This document shows, in pieces, positions 7,752-16,568 of a DNA stretch of 64,000 nt (position 1 is its first letter; every line of letters starts with the position of its first letter). This DNA comes from CAYRIY01 sp964424335 (GTDB lineage Bacteria > Bacillota > Limnochordia > DTU080 > RSA5). The translations under genes and the position numbers were made by a program. Under the pieces are notes generated by a model that was given only the letters and a program-made list of their open reading frames with translations, ran no database searches and was not told the DNA's origin. Location: contig CAYRIY010000001.1 in NCBI GenBank assembly GCA_964424335.1, positions 1-64,000 on the forward strand, written 5' to 3'.

Positions 7752-8773
7752 TCGTGATCATGCGTCCGAAAGCAACAGAGCAACAGATACAACAGGTGGT
7801 CAAGCGTCTTAAGGACTTCGGCTTCGACGTTCATTTGTCGCAAGGCGTCGAGCGAACGGTGATCGGGGCCATCGGCGAAAAGACCGCCCAGAAGCTGCAA
7901 CAACTCGAGGCGACCGAGGGCGTCGAACGCATCGTGCCCATTTTGCAACCGTACAAATTGGCCGGTCGTGAGTTTAAAAAGGAAAAAAGTCAAATCAACG
8001 TGGCCGGCGTCGTGTTTGGCGGAGAGACAGTGCCGATCATCGCCGGGCCGTGCTCCGTTGAGTCCGAGGAGCAGATCATCGAGACGGCGATCGCTGTCAA
8101 AGAAGGCGGCGCCACCCTATTGCGCGGCGGCGCCTTCAAGCCCCGCACGTCGCCCTACTCGTTTCAGGGGCACGCCGAGGAGGGCCTCCGCATGTTGGCC
8201 GCCGCTCGGGAAGAGACGGGCCTGCCGGTCGTCACCGAAGTCGTGAACCCAAGAGACGTAGAGCTCGTCGAAGCGTACGCGGACATGTTCCAGATCGGAG
8301 CCAGGAACATGCAAAATTACACGCTGCTTACAGAGGTCGGAAAGGCGAGCAAGCCGGTCCTTTTAAAGCGAGGGATTGCAGCTACGATCAACGAGTGGCT
8401 GATGTCCGCAGAGTACATCATCTCGGCCGGAAACCCAAACGTCGTCCTATGTGAACGGGGCATCCGCACGTACGAGACGGAGACGCGCAATACGCTCGAC
8501 TTGAGCGCCGTCCCCGTGATCCACGAATTGAGCCACCTGCCCGTCATCGTCGATCCAAGCCACGGAACCGGAAAGCGGCAGTACGTCACCCCAATGGCCA
8601 AGGCGGGTGTGGCAGCCGGCGCAGATGGAATCATCGTCGAGGTGCACCCAAGGCCTGACGAGGCCCTGTCGGACGGACCGCAATCTCTGAAACCTGACGC
8701 ATTCAAGGAGATGGCGGAGGCGTGTCATCAAGTCGCGCTGGCGATCGGAAGGCGGGTGTTCGAAGAGCGATGA
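7748..8773 (+). CDS. aroF: 3-deoxy-7-phosphoheptulonate (DAHP) synthase
   Basis: 341 residues. Residues 1-70 form a small ferredoxin/ACT-like regulatory domain (MIVIMRPKATEQQIQQVV), as in Thermotoga-type enzymes that are feedback-inhibited by tyrosine. The TIM-barrel catalytic domain follows with IIAGPCSVES, RGGAFKPRTSPYSFQG, LLKRG and DPSHGTGKR. It condenses phosphoenolpyruvate and erythrose 4-phosphate, the first step of the shikimate pathway. ATG overlaps the previous stop by 4 nt (ATGA), indicating translational coupling. Confidence 0.93.
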   Translation: MIVIMRPKATEQQIQQVVKRLKDFGFDVHLSQGVERTVIGAIGEKTAQKLQQLEATEGVERIVPILQPYKLAGREFKKEKSQINVAGVVFGGETVPIIAGPCSVESEEQIIETAIAVKEGGATLLRGGAFKPRTSPYSFQGHAEEGLRMLAAAREETGLPVVTEVVNPRDVELVEAYADMFQIGARNMQNYTLLTEVGKASKPVLLKRGIAATINEWLMSAEYIISAGNPNVVLCERGIRTYETETRNTLDLSAVPVIHELSHLPVIVDPSHGTGKRQYVTPMAKAGVAAGADGIIVEVHPRPDEALSDGPQSLKPDAFKEMAEACHQVALAIGRRVFEER

Positions 8774-9885
8774 CGAACGCGATCACTCCACGCATCGCCA
8801 TCATCGGAGTCGGGCTCATCGGCGGATCGCTCGGCATGTCGTGGCGGTCTAGGGGCGCGGCGGCGGAAGTGGTCGGTGTGACTCGGCGCGAGGAGACGAT
8901 TGCCGAGGCCATCAACGTTGGCGCCATCGACCGGGGGACGACCGATCCGATCGAAGGCGTGCGGGACGCTGACGTCGTCGTCGTCGCGACGCCGGTAGGG
9001 TTGATCGCTCCGATGGTAAAGACGATCGCTCCCGCGCTCAAACCGGGCTGCATCGTCACAGACGTGGGCAGCACAAAGAGCGTCGTCTGCCGGGAAATTT
9101 GGGCAAATGTGGAAGGGCCGTACGTCTTTATCGGAGGCCATCCCATGGCGGGATCGGAAAAGGCGGGCGTCCTTGCGGCGGATATGTACCTGTTTCAAAA
9201 CGCTCCGTACGTCCTCGTCCCTCCGCCCGATTGTCTAGGTGGCCCGGTTGAAACGCTCGTTCGGCTTGCGAGGGCCGCAGGAGCCCATCCCATGGTAATG
9301 GATTGCGACGAGCACGACGCGATCGTCGCCACCGTGAGTCATCTGCCGCACATCGTCGCGGCAGCGCTGGTCAACGCGGCAACTGCCCGAAGCGCGAGGT
9401 ACGATGCAATGCTGCAGTTGGCTGCGGGTGGGTTTCGCGACACGACGCGGGTGGCCTCGGGGATCGAGGATGTCTGGACGGATATTTGCCTCACCAACGT
9501 CGAGCAGATTTCGGCGGCGCTCGATGCATTTCAGTTTGAGCTCTCCCGCTTTCGGCGCGCGATCGAGCAAAGGGATCGAGATCAGCTTGGAGACGTCTTA
9601 AAGCAAGCGCGGCAGGCGCGCGAAGGGCTTCCGGCAAAGTCTAAGGGGATCCTTGGGAGCGTCTTTGACCTGGTCGTACACGTCGTCGATCGACCGAATG
9701 TGATCCACGAGGTCACGGGAATCATCGGACGGGCGAACATCAACATCATCGATATCGAGATTTTGAAAGTGCGCGAGGGAGAAGGGGGCACCTTGCGCCT
9801 TGGGTTTGAGAAATACGAGAGTATGGTCGAGGCGGGCCGCCTCCTGGAACAGGCGGGGTACCGCTTGAGGCGCCAAAAGCCTTGA
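8770..9885 (+). CDS. tyrA: Prephenate dehydrogenase with C-terminal ACT domain
   Basis: 371 residues. The Rossmann NAD(P) motif IIGVGLIGGSLG is at residues 9-20; DVGSTK and GGHPMAGSEKAG are the TyrA substrate-site blocks, and HLPHIVAAAL with the RDTTRVASG helix follows. The last 75 residues (VVDRPNVIHEVTGIIGRANI) are an ACT domain, likely a tyrosine sensor. The enzyme oxidatively decarboxylates prephenate (or arogenate) toward tyrosine. ATG overlaps aroF by 4 nt. Confidence 0.93.
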   Translation: MTNAITPRIAIIGVGLIGGSLGMSWRSRGAAAEVVGVTRREETIAEAINVGAIDRGTTDPIEGVRDADVVVVATPVGLIAPMVKTIAPALKPGCIVTDVGSTKSVVCREIWANVEGPYVFIGGHPMAGSEKAGVLAADMYLFQNAPYVLVPPPDCLGGPVETLVRLARAAGAHPMVMDCDEHDAIVATVSHLPHIVAAALVNAATARSARYDAMLQLAAGGFRDTTRVASGIEDVWTDICLTNVEQISAALDAFQFELSRFRRAIEQRDRDQLGDVLKQARQAREGLPAKSKGILGSVFDLVVHVVDRPNVIHEVTGIIGRANINIIDIEILKVREGEGGTLRLGFEKYESMVEAGRLLEQAGYRLRRQKP

Positions 9886-9910
9886 CGGGCGACAAAGGGG
9901 ATAGCAGCGA

Positions 9911-11221
9911 ATGGCGGAGTTGGTGGTAAAGCCGGGAAGACGGCTGGCAGGCGAAGCGATCGTCCCGGGCGACAAGTCGATTTCGCAGCGGGCCGCGATA
10001 TTTGCGGCGCTCGCCGAAGGGACCACCGAGATCGAAGGGTATTTGGACGGCGAAGACGGGCAAAACACTTTAAAGTCCCTTGCGCTCCTCGGCGCGCAAG
10101 TGCGCGCCGAGGAAAAGTCCCTCTTTGTGACGGGGGTGGGCGAACGTGGATTTTCCGACCCCGAATTCATTCTGGACCTAGGCAATTCGGGCACAGGGCT
10201 CCGATTGTTGCTCGGGGCGATCGCGGGCAGTGACGCGTTTGCGGCGCTGACGGGCGATGGATCGCTCAGCAGGCGACCCATGGGACGGGTCGTCGATCCG
10301 CTGAGACAGATGGGGGCCTCGATCGACGGCCGCAAGGGCGGGACGCTGCTCCCTCTCGCTATTCGAGGCGGGAGGTTGAAAGGGCTAGAGTACGACTCGC
10401 CAGTAGCAAGCGCCCAGGTGAAATCGGCGATCGTCCTTGCCGGGCTCGGAGCGGACGGCGTGACATTGGTCCGAGAGCCGCAACCTTCTCGGGATCACAC
10501 GGAGCGCATGCTACCGGCTTTCGGCGTCGGCCTCGAGAGCGGCCCCGGTTGGGTGCGCCTCGAAGGCCCGTGCATCTTGCGCGCTCCCGGGCGGATCAGC
10601 GTGCCAAAAGATCCGTCGTCGGCCGCGTTTCCTCTCATCGCCGCGATGATCATGAATGACGCGGACGTCGTCGCAACAGGCGTCAGCATCAACCCTACTC
10701 GGATCGGCTGGGTCGAAGCGATGCGGGCGATGGGGGGAGAGATCGACCTTTCAGAGGTCGAAAACGCCTTAGGCGCCGAGCCGGTCGGGCACATCCGAGC
10801 GCGCAGTTCAACGTTGCGCGCGGTCACGCTCGAGGGTGATTTGATACCATGGGCCATCGATGAGATCCCGATCCTTTGCGCCGCGGCGATCAGGGCGAGC
10901 GGCAGGACGGTGATCAAGGATGCGGCCGAGCTCAGAGTTAAAGAATCGGACCGAATCGCTGCCGTTTGCGAGGAGTTTGCCAATATTGGTTTAGAGGTCG
11001 TCGAACGTCCCGACGGCGTTGAAATCAACGGGCCGCAACGCGTTCGGGGCGGCGTCTGTAAAAGCCACGGAGATCATCGCATCGCGATGACGCTGGCGGT
11101 GCTTGGACTCATCGCCGACGAGCCCGTCGTGATCGAGGACGCGGCGTGCATCAATACGTCGTACCCGAGCTTTGTGCAGTGCCTAAGGACGCTGGGCGCC
11201 GACCTTGAATGGCGCGACTAA
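9911..11221 (+). CDS. aroA: 3-phosphoshikimate 1-carboxyvinyltransferase (EPSP synthase)
   Basis: 436 residues, the usual family length. Conserved blocks are in order: PGDKSISQRAAI (phosphate/PEP binding lysine), LGNSGTGLRLL, DGSLSRRPMGR, SAQVKSAIVLAGL, KESDRIAAVCEE and HGDHRIAMTLAV. It transfers the enolpyruvyl group of PEP to shikimate 3-phosphate, the sixth shikimate-pathway step. It lies 25 nt after tyrA and ends the aromatic operon; a gap of about 200 nt then precedes cmk. Confidence 0.95.
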   Translation: MAELVVKPGRRLAGEAIVPGDKSISQRAAIFAALAEGTTEIEGYLDGEDGQNTLKSLALLGAQVRAEEKSLFVTGVGERGFSDPEFILDLGNSGTGLRLLLGAIAGSDAFAALTGDGSLSRRPMGRVVDPLRQMGASIDGRKGGTLLPLAIRGGRLKGLEYDSPVASAQVKSAIVLAGLGADGVTLVREPQPSRDHTERMLPAFGVGLESGPGWVRLEGPCILRAPGRISVPKDPSSAAFPLIAAMIMNDADVVATGVSINPTRIGWVEAMRAMGGEIDLSEVENALGAEPVGHIRARSSTLRAVTLEGDLIPWAIDEIPILCAAAIRASGRTVIKDAAELRVKESDRIAAVCEEFANIGLEVVERPDGVEINGPQRVRGGVCKSHGDHRIAMTLAVLGLIADEPVVIEDAACINTSYPSFVQCLRTLGADLEWRD

Positions 11222-11417
11222 ACGCTGCCCGAGCCTTGGTTTTGCTCCTTGACGCGGGCAATCTTCGATTTGCTGCGTATCCTATTCTTGACCGTTCTCG
11301 GACTCGCCTAACAAGCGGCACGGGCAGGCTGCCCGTCTTCGAGAGAGGGATGTAACAAGATGCGGCGAATCCTGACATTTTGTAAGTTGTCGGGGCGCTC
11401 TTAGCGCGATTTGAGGT

Positions 11418-12188
11418 GTGCACAAACTGCGATGTGATCGAACCGGAGCGGTCGCAATCGACGGTCCTGCCGGAGCCGGGAAAAGCACGGTGGCAAAAGC
11501 CGTTGCGAGACGACTCAAGTTCACGTATGTGGACACGGGGGCAATGTACCGCGCCGTGGCGCTCAAGTGCCTGCGGGACTCGATCGATATACACTCCGCT
11601 GAATCGGTGGCGCGGGTAGCGCGGGGTTTGGACATACGGCTCGAGCAGAGTGAAGACGGCCTGCTCGAGGTGTTTCTCAATGGCGAGAACGTAACGAATG
11701 AGATTCGCAGTCAAGCTGTCGGGGGATCGGTCTCTGCGGTTGCGGCCGTGCCGGCAGTGCGCGAGGCGTTGGTGACGATGCAGCGGGCGATGGCAAAAAG
11801 GGGCGGAGTGGTCATGGATGGCCGCGATATCGGGACGGTCGTCCTGCCCGACGCCGATGTCAAAGTGTTCCTTACTGCGTCCCTGCTCGAGCGGGCCAGG
11901 CGGCGCCATCAGGAACTCAAGGCCAATGGCGTCGACACATCTTTGGACCAGGTGATGGCCCAAATCAATGAGCGAGACGCCCTCGATTCTTCCAGGGAAC
12001 TCTCGCCACTTCGCCAAGCTGACGACGCCATATTGATCGACACGACGGGTAAGTCGGTGGATCAAGTGGTAGCCGAAATACTCGCGCTCTGCGAGCAAAG
12101 GCTCGAGCGAGGCGGCCGGAGTGTCCGCAAGGCCGGCGCCGGAATATCTTCAAAGGAAGAGGGAGGAGCAGGGTGCTCTACTATATAG
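11418..12188 (+). CDS. cmk: Cytidylate kinase
   Basis: 256 residues from GTG 11418. The P-loop VAIDGPAGAGKSTVAKAVA, the FTYVDTGAMYRAVAL CMP-binding block, MDGRDIGTVVLPDADVKVFL and the RRRHQEL lid are typical of CMP kinase, which phosphorylates CMP and dCMP. The C-terminal 25 residues beyond the core are extra. It begins the widely conserved Firmicute cluster cmk-plsC-(ispH)-rpsA; ispH is absent here. The 196 nt upstream hold a hairpin (11320-11336) without a T-tract and no clear promoter. Confidence 0.93.
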   Translation: MHKLRCDRTGAVAIDGPAGAGKSTVAKAVARRLKFTYVDTGAMYRAVALKCLRDSIDIHSAESVARVARGLDIRLEQSEDGLLEVFLNGENVTNEIRSQAVGGSVSAVAAVPAVREALVTMQRAMAKRGGVVMDGRDIGTVVLPDADVKVFLTASLLERARRRHQELKANGVDTSLDQVMAQINERDALDSSRELSPLRQADDAILIDTTGKSVDQVVAEILALCEQRLERGGRSVRKAGAGISSKEEGGAGCSTI

Positions 12189-12784
12189 GCAGAGCCCTTT
12201 TCCGCGCCTATTTTCGCGTGTTTTTCCGCTTCTCTGTAACGGGTAAGGAGAATGTGCCCCAGACGGGCGGAGTCATGCTGGTCGCAAATCACGTAAGTTA
12301 CCTCGACCCTCCGCTCCTGGGCAGTTCGGTCGATCGAATGGTACACTTTGTAGCAAAGGCGGAGCTTTTCAAGATTCCGCTCCTGAGTTGGGCGCTCCCC
12401 CGGGTCGGAGCTTTCCCCGTCGCTCGGGGCGCCGCGGATCGAAAGTCCATTCGCCACGCGATCGACTTGTTGAAATCGGGCGAAGTTGTTGGTATCTTTC
12501 CAGAAGGGACGCGATCGAGGACGGGAGAGATGTTGCCGCCCCAGCGCGGCGCTGCCATGATCGCGATCCGCACCGGAGTGCCCATCGTCCCTGTGGGCCT
12601 TTCGGGCACCTTTCGGCCGGTCCGTTGGAAAACGTGGCGGCCCGAATTTCGACGAATCTCGGTAAAGATTGGAGAGCCGCTCGATTTAAGTGGCATCGAC
12701 CTCGAATCTCGGGAGGCTTCGGCCCAAATCAGCGAGCTCATGATGGCAGGAATTCAACGATGTTTGCGCGAAGCTGAGCATTAA
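12173..12784 (+). CDS. plsC: 1-acyl-sn-glycerol-3-phosphate acyltransferase
   Basis: 203 residues. It shows the acyltransferase HX4D motif in VANHVSYLDPP, VGAFPVARG, and FPEGTRSRTGEMLPPQRGAA, the signature of PlsC/AGPAT enzymes that add the second acyl chain to make phosphatidic acid at the membrane. GTG start, overlapping the cmk end by 16 nt. plsY and gpsA further along supply the earlier steps of the same lipid pathway. Confidence 0.92.
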   Translation: MLYYIGRALFRAYFRVFFRFSVTGKENVPQTGGVMLVANHVSYLDPPLLGSSVDRMVHFVAKAELFKIPLLSWALPRVGAFPVARGAADRKSIRHAIDLLKSGEVVGIFPEGTRSRTGEMLPPQRGAAMIAIRTGVPIVPVGLSGTFRPVRWKTWRPEFRRISVKIGEPLDLSGIDLESREASAQISELMMAGIQRCLREAEH

Positions 12785-12849
12785 GGAGGAATAACAGCTC
12801 AGTCTTACGAATAATAACCCGAACTTTTGGGTACAAGCCGCGGGGTCTT

Positions 12850-12924
12850 TTGTGAATATTGGGGAGGAAACGAATTCAATACTAGTGCATATGGCTTCGC
12901 GAATGCCCTAAGCGATATTCACAA
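12850..12924 (+). promoter_or_regulatory. Inverted repeat in the rpsA leader
   Basis: TTGTGAATAT (12850-12859) and ATATTCACAA (12915-12924) are perfect 10-bp inverted copies 55 nt apart, within the 179-nt gap before rpsA. They could form a long stem in the mRNA or be two operator halves. A regulatory role for ribosomal protein S1 synthesis is only inferred. Confidence 0.4.
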
Positions 12925-12963
12925 GGGCGTCCCTGTAGGTTCCGGTGTTAGGGGGAGTATCAG

Positions 12964-14391
12964 ATGACGGAGAAGCATGATGAGACCGAATGGAAGGAAG
13001 AGGTGGCCGTTACGTCGGATGACGACAAGGTGGGCGGCGTAGGAGTGGACGAAGGGGTTCGAGACGAGGCGGCCCAGGCGTCGCAGTCCGAGTCAGCCGA
13101 CACGCCGGCGGATGCCGGAGACGAGACGGTCGCGGGCGCATCGACCGAGTCCTCCCAGGATGAAGCGGAGGCGGCGGAGCCTTCCAAGATGGCTCAATAC
13201 GACGAAACCTTCGTCACCTTGGAGCCCGGCCAGATCGTTGGCGCAAAAGTGGTCCAGATCGGCGCCGACGAAGTGATGGTCGACGTCGGCTACAAGTCCG
13301 AGGGTAGGATACCCCTCCACGAGCTGGGCCTCCGGTCAGGACAAACGCCTGAAGATGTGCTTAGTGTAGGCGACGAAATCGAAGTGTTCGTCATCAAGGT
13401 GGAGGATCAAGAGGGCAACGTCCTCTTGTCCAAGCGGCGTGCCGACAACCGCGTCGCTTGGGAGGCGCTCGAGCGCGCCAAAGCCCAGGACGAAGTGATC
13501 GAAGCGCCGGTGACGGAGCGCGTGAAGGGCGGGCTCCTCGTGGATGTCGGCGTGCGCGGGTTCATTCCCGCTTCGCACGTGGCCCTAAACTATGTCGAAA
13601 ATCTCGACAAGTACGTTGGACAGACGCTTAGGCTCAAAGTAGTCGAGCTCGATCGACAGCGGAGCAATGTCGTCCTCTCCCACAAACAGGTTCTCGAAGA
13701 AGAGTACGAAAACGCGAAACGCGAGGCGTTCGAGAGGCTCACCGAGGGCTCGGTGGTCAAAGGCGTGGTCCGTCGGATCACGGATTTTGGCGCGTTCGTC
13801 GACATCGGCGGCGGAGTCGAAGGTCTCCTGCACGTCTCCGAAATGGCGTGGAGCCGTGTCGGACACCCGTCTGACGTCGTCTCCGAGGGACAAGAGATCG
13901 ATGTCATGGTCCTCAAAGTCGACGCCGAAAATGACAGAATCTCGCTCAGCCTCAAGGAGACTCTTCCCGACCCGTGGCTCTCGGTTGGAAAGCGGTATCA
14001 GGTAGGCGACATCGTGAACGGCACGGTGACCCGGGTCGTAGACTTTGGCGCCTTCGTAAAGCTCGAGGACGGCATCGAGGGATTGGTACACATCTCTCAA
14101 CTTGCCGATCGGCACGTGACGAAACCATCCGAAGTGGTGAGCTCCGGTCAAAACGTAGACGTCAAGGTGGTCAGTCTCGACGAGGAGAAGCGTCGCATCG
14201 GCCTCAGCATCAAGCAGACGATCGAGAGGCCGGCCCCGCCTCCCCGCGAGAAGAAGCAGCGCGGAGGCAGCCAAGCGCCTGTCATCAAGCAAGGAAGCGG
14301 CGCCGACACCACCGTCACCTTGGGCGAGGTCTTCGAAGACCTGAGCACGTTCTTCGATAACCAAAACGCCGACGACGAAGATAAGCAATGA
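12964..14391 (+). CDS. rpsA: 30S ribosomal protein S1
   Basis: 475 residues. An acidic, low-complexity N-terminal extension of about 75 residues precedes four S1 RNA-binding domains starting near residues 85, 170, 255 and 340 (PGQIVGAKVVQIGADEVMVD; TERVKGGLLVDVGVRGFIP; VRRITDFGAFVDIGGGVEGL; VTRVVDFGAFVKLEDGIEGL). Proteins of this four-domain type bind mRNA on the small subunit, although in some Firmicutes they are not essential. AGGGGGAG lies upstream of ATG, and a strong terminator follows. Confidence 0.92.
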   Translation: MTEKHDETEWKEEVAVTSDDDKVGGVGVDEGVRDEAAQASQSESADTPADAGDETVAGASTESSQDEAEAAEPSKMAQYDETFVTLEPGQIVGAKVVQIGADEVMVDVGYKSEGRIPLHELGLRSGQTPEDVLSVGDEIEVFVIKVEDQEGNVLLSKRRADNRVAWEALERAKAQDEVIEAPVTERVKGGLLVDVGVRGFIPASHVALNYVENLDKYVGQTLRLKVVELDRQRSNVVLSHKQVLEEEYENAKREAFERLTEGSVVKGVVRRITDFGAFVDIGGGVEGLLHVSEMAWSRVGHPSDVVSEGQEIDVMVLKVDAENDRISLSLKETLPDPWLSVGKRYQVGDIVNGTVTRVVDFGAFVKLEDGIEGLVHISQLADRHVTKPSEVVSSGQNVDVKVVSLDEEKRRIGLSIKQTIERPAPPPREKKQRGGSQAPVIKQGSGADTTVTLGEVFEDLSTFFDNQNADDEDKQ

Positions 14392-14429
14392 TCGACGCTT
14401 AGCGACGTCGGCCATCATACATGCAAATC

Positions 14430-14475
14430 AAAGGGCGAGGCCCGCGACTTTTCGCGTGCCTCGCCCTTTTTTCGC
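14430..14475 (+). terminator. Terminator after rpsA
   Basis: AAAGGGCGAGGC pairs with GCCTCGCCCTTT around a CCGCGA/TCGCG inner stem and a TTTT loop, followed by further Ts. It lies 39 nt after the rpsA stop. Confidence 0.9.
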
Positions 14476-14587
14476 GCCCGCTTTGATCTCGCATAGAGCC
14501 CATCCTGTAGGGTTATCTTAAGTGAGTGCTCTAGATTCGTCGATCGCTCATTCGTCAAACTAGATTAGCGAAAGCGGGTGGCGCTCC

Positions 14588-15432
14588 GTGCCCTTCGGAC
14601 TCATCGTCCTGTTCGTCGTTGCAGCCCTCATTTACTTTGGGCTTGCCCACCGGGTGCTGGACAGGATGCGTCTCACGGACTCACAGGCCCTTCTCTTTTT
14701 GGGGCTCATGGTTGCAGGAAGCTTTGTCAACGTGCCCCTCGTGCGAGGCAGCACTTCCCTATCGGTCAATGTGGGAGGTGCGATCGTGCCCGCCGCCCTG
14801 GCGATCTACCTGCTCGCGAAAGCAGGGACGACAAAGGAGCGGGTGCGAGGCGTTCTCGCCGCGGTCGCGACCGCGGCTGCGATTTGGATCATCTCATCCG
14901 TCACGGACTTCGAGCCGCCGCGGACCAATTTCATTGATCCGATTTGGTTGTTCAGCATCGTTGGAGGTGTGGCAGGATACATTGCCGGCCGGTCACGCAG
15001 GTCTGCGTTCATAGCCGGGACGATGGGCGTGATCCTGGCGGATTTGATGCACACGGCGCAAGTGTTTGCACGAGACATCCGTAGCGATGTCTCAATTGGC
15101 GGCGCGGGCGTCTTTGACGCCGTCGTCCTCGCCGGCCTCATCGCCGTTGGTCTCGCCGAGGTGGTCGGCGAGAGTAGGGAGCGCCTTCAAGGCGGCCCCG
15201 TGGTTGACGGCGATCGCCCTGAGGCGCTGAGGGTCGATGAGGGCATCGCTGACGAAGATGCCCCNNNNNNNNNNNNNNNNNNNNNNNNNNNNNNNNNNNN
15301 NNNNNNNNNNNNNNNNNNNNNNNNNNNNNNNNNNNNNNNNNNNNNNNNNNNNNNNNNNNNNNNNCTGACGAAGATGCCCCCCGGAGTGAAACGGATGATC
15401 ACGGGGATGGGAGCGAAGGTGATACTCGGTGA
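14588..15432 (+). CDS. DUF1614 family membrane protein, interrupted by an N gap
   Basis: GTG start. Hydrophobic segments alternate along the protein (FGLIVLFVVAALIYFGLA, ALLFLGLMVAGSFVNVPL, RGVLAAVATAAAIWIISS and more), and PLVRG, FIDPIWLFSIVGGVAGYIAG and GGAGVFDAVVLAGLIA match DUF1614 proteins. Function is unknown. Direct reading runs into 100 N. The 16 bases before and after the gap are identical; collapsing them gives a 242-residue protein that stops at TGA 15430-15432, overlapping spoIIP by 4 nt (GTGA). The direct reading past the gap, to 15436, is therefore wrong. The C-terminal tail is charged and poorly conserved. Confidence 0.75.
15265..15364. other. 100-N scaffold gap, probably an unmerged overlap
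   Basis: The 16 bases at 15249-15264 are repeated exactly at 15365-15380 on the other side of the gap. Removing the Ns and one copy keeps the DUF1614 frame open and restores a natural 4-nt overlap with spoIIP. Confidence 0.85.
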
Positions 15433-16568
15433 GTAGACGGCTCAAGATCATCGCATTGACGGTTGGCGCGCTGCTTTTCATGGTGTTCGGTACGGTCTCG
15501 ACGACGGCGGCGCAGACAGCGGACGCAGAGACCGATTGGCCGTACCACAGCGCGGACATCGTGCGCAGGTTGGTGACGCAAAGCGGCAACTTGGTCACGG
15601 AAGTGGCGCACGGTGCGAGCGTTGGCGACGTATACATTGACGCGGACAACACCCGTTACGTCGTCGTTGAGGTACTCGATGATCGCATCGTCGTAGAGGA
15701 CGAGGGGAAAGAGGAGATGCCCGACGTCACCGACGCGCTCCGGGCACTCGAGGCCGAAGAGAGCGGCAGCGGGCAGAGCGCGAGCCTATTTGAGCGCCTC
15801 ATCGGCCAGGTGAGCGGAAATCGGCGCATCGACATCGGGATCTATCACACCCACAACGCTGAGTCGTACGTTCCGACGAGCGGCACCGATTCGAAAGAAT
15901 ACGGCGATATCCACAACGTCGGGAAAGCTCTAAAAGAGGCGTTGGAAGCAAAGGGTTATCGCGTCGAGTGGACGGACAACAGCCATTTGCCCCACGACGG
16001 TCAAGCATACTTACGCTCGCGCCGGACGGCGTCGGAGCTCAGTAGGAAGGGCCCGGCTACGATCATCGACGCCCATCGGGACGCGATTCCCACGGCGGAG
16101 TCGTACCTGACCGAAGTGAACGGTGAGCGGATGAGCCAAATTCGGCTCGTCGTCGGACGACAAAACCAAAACCGAGAGGCCAACCTCGAGTACGCCAAGC
16201 GCATCAAGGCCATCGCCGACGAGAAGTACCCAGGCCTGATCAAGGGGATTTTTCACGCCCGCGGCAACTACAATCAGGACCTGGGCCCCAAGATGATCCT
16301 TCTCGAGTTTGGCACGCATCTGACGGGGCTCGAGGAAGCGCAAAGGTCCGTGGATCTCATTTCAAACGTCATCCCTGCGGCCGCCGGGTTGTCTCGTGGC
16401 GCCGGGGACGGCAATGTGGGCACGGCAGGGCGAAACACTGCCATTTGGCTGGTGGTGATCGCCGCCGTCGCGGGGCTCGGCTGGATTCTCCTAAACAAAG
16501 AGGGGTTTGACGGAATCAAGCGGATCTTTGGCGGTCGGGGCGGCGATGGCGGCAGCGATGGGGAGTGA
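15429..16568 (+). CDS. spoIIP: Stage II sporulation protein P
   Basis: 379 residues. An N-terminal membrane segment (IIALTVGALLFMVFGTVSTT) acts as signal/anchor. The SpoIIP amidase/endopeptidase domain has DIGIYHTHNAESYVP with the metal-ligand histidines, a central ATIIDAHRDAIP and LLEFGTHLTGLEEA. A C-terminal segment (AIWLVVIAAVAGLGWILL) could be a second membrane anchor. With SpoIID and SpoIIM it degrades septal peptidoglycan during engulfment of the forespore. The GTG start overlaps the preceding gene by 4 nt. Confidence 0.92.
   Translation: MSRRLKIIALTVGALLFMVFGTVSTTAAQTADAETDWPYHSADIVRRLVTQSGNLVTEVAHGASVGDVYIDADNTRYVVVEVLDDRIVVEDEGKEEMPDVTDALRALEAEESGSGQSASLFERLIGQVSGNRRIDIGIYHTHNAESYVPTSGTDSKEYGDIHNVGKALKEALEAKGYRVEWTDNSHLPHDGQAYLRSRRTASELSRKGPATIIDAHRDAIPTAESYLTEVNGERMSQIRLVVGRQNQNREANLEYAKRIKAIADEKYPGLIKGIFHARGNYNQDLGPKMILLEFGTHLTGLEEAQRSVDLISNVIPAAAGLSRGAGDGNVGTAGRNTAIWLVVIAAVAGLGWILLNKEGFDGIKRIFGGRGGDGGSDGE

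Noticed and set aside
11320..11336. Hairpin ACGGGCA/TGCCCGT as terminator of the aro operon
   Set aside because: No T-tract follows and the stem is short, so read-through into cmk is possible.
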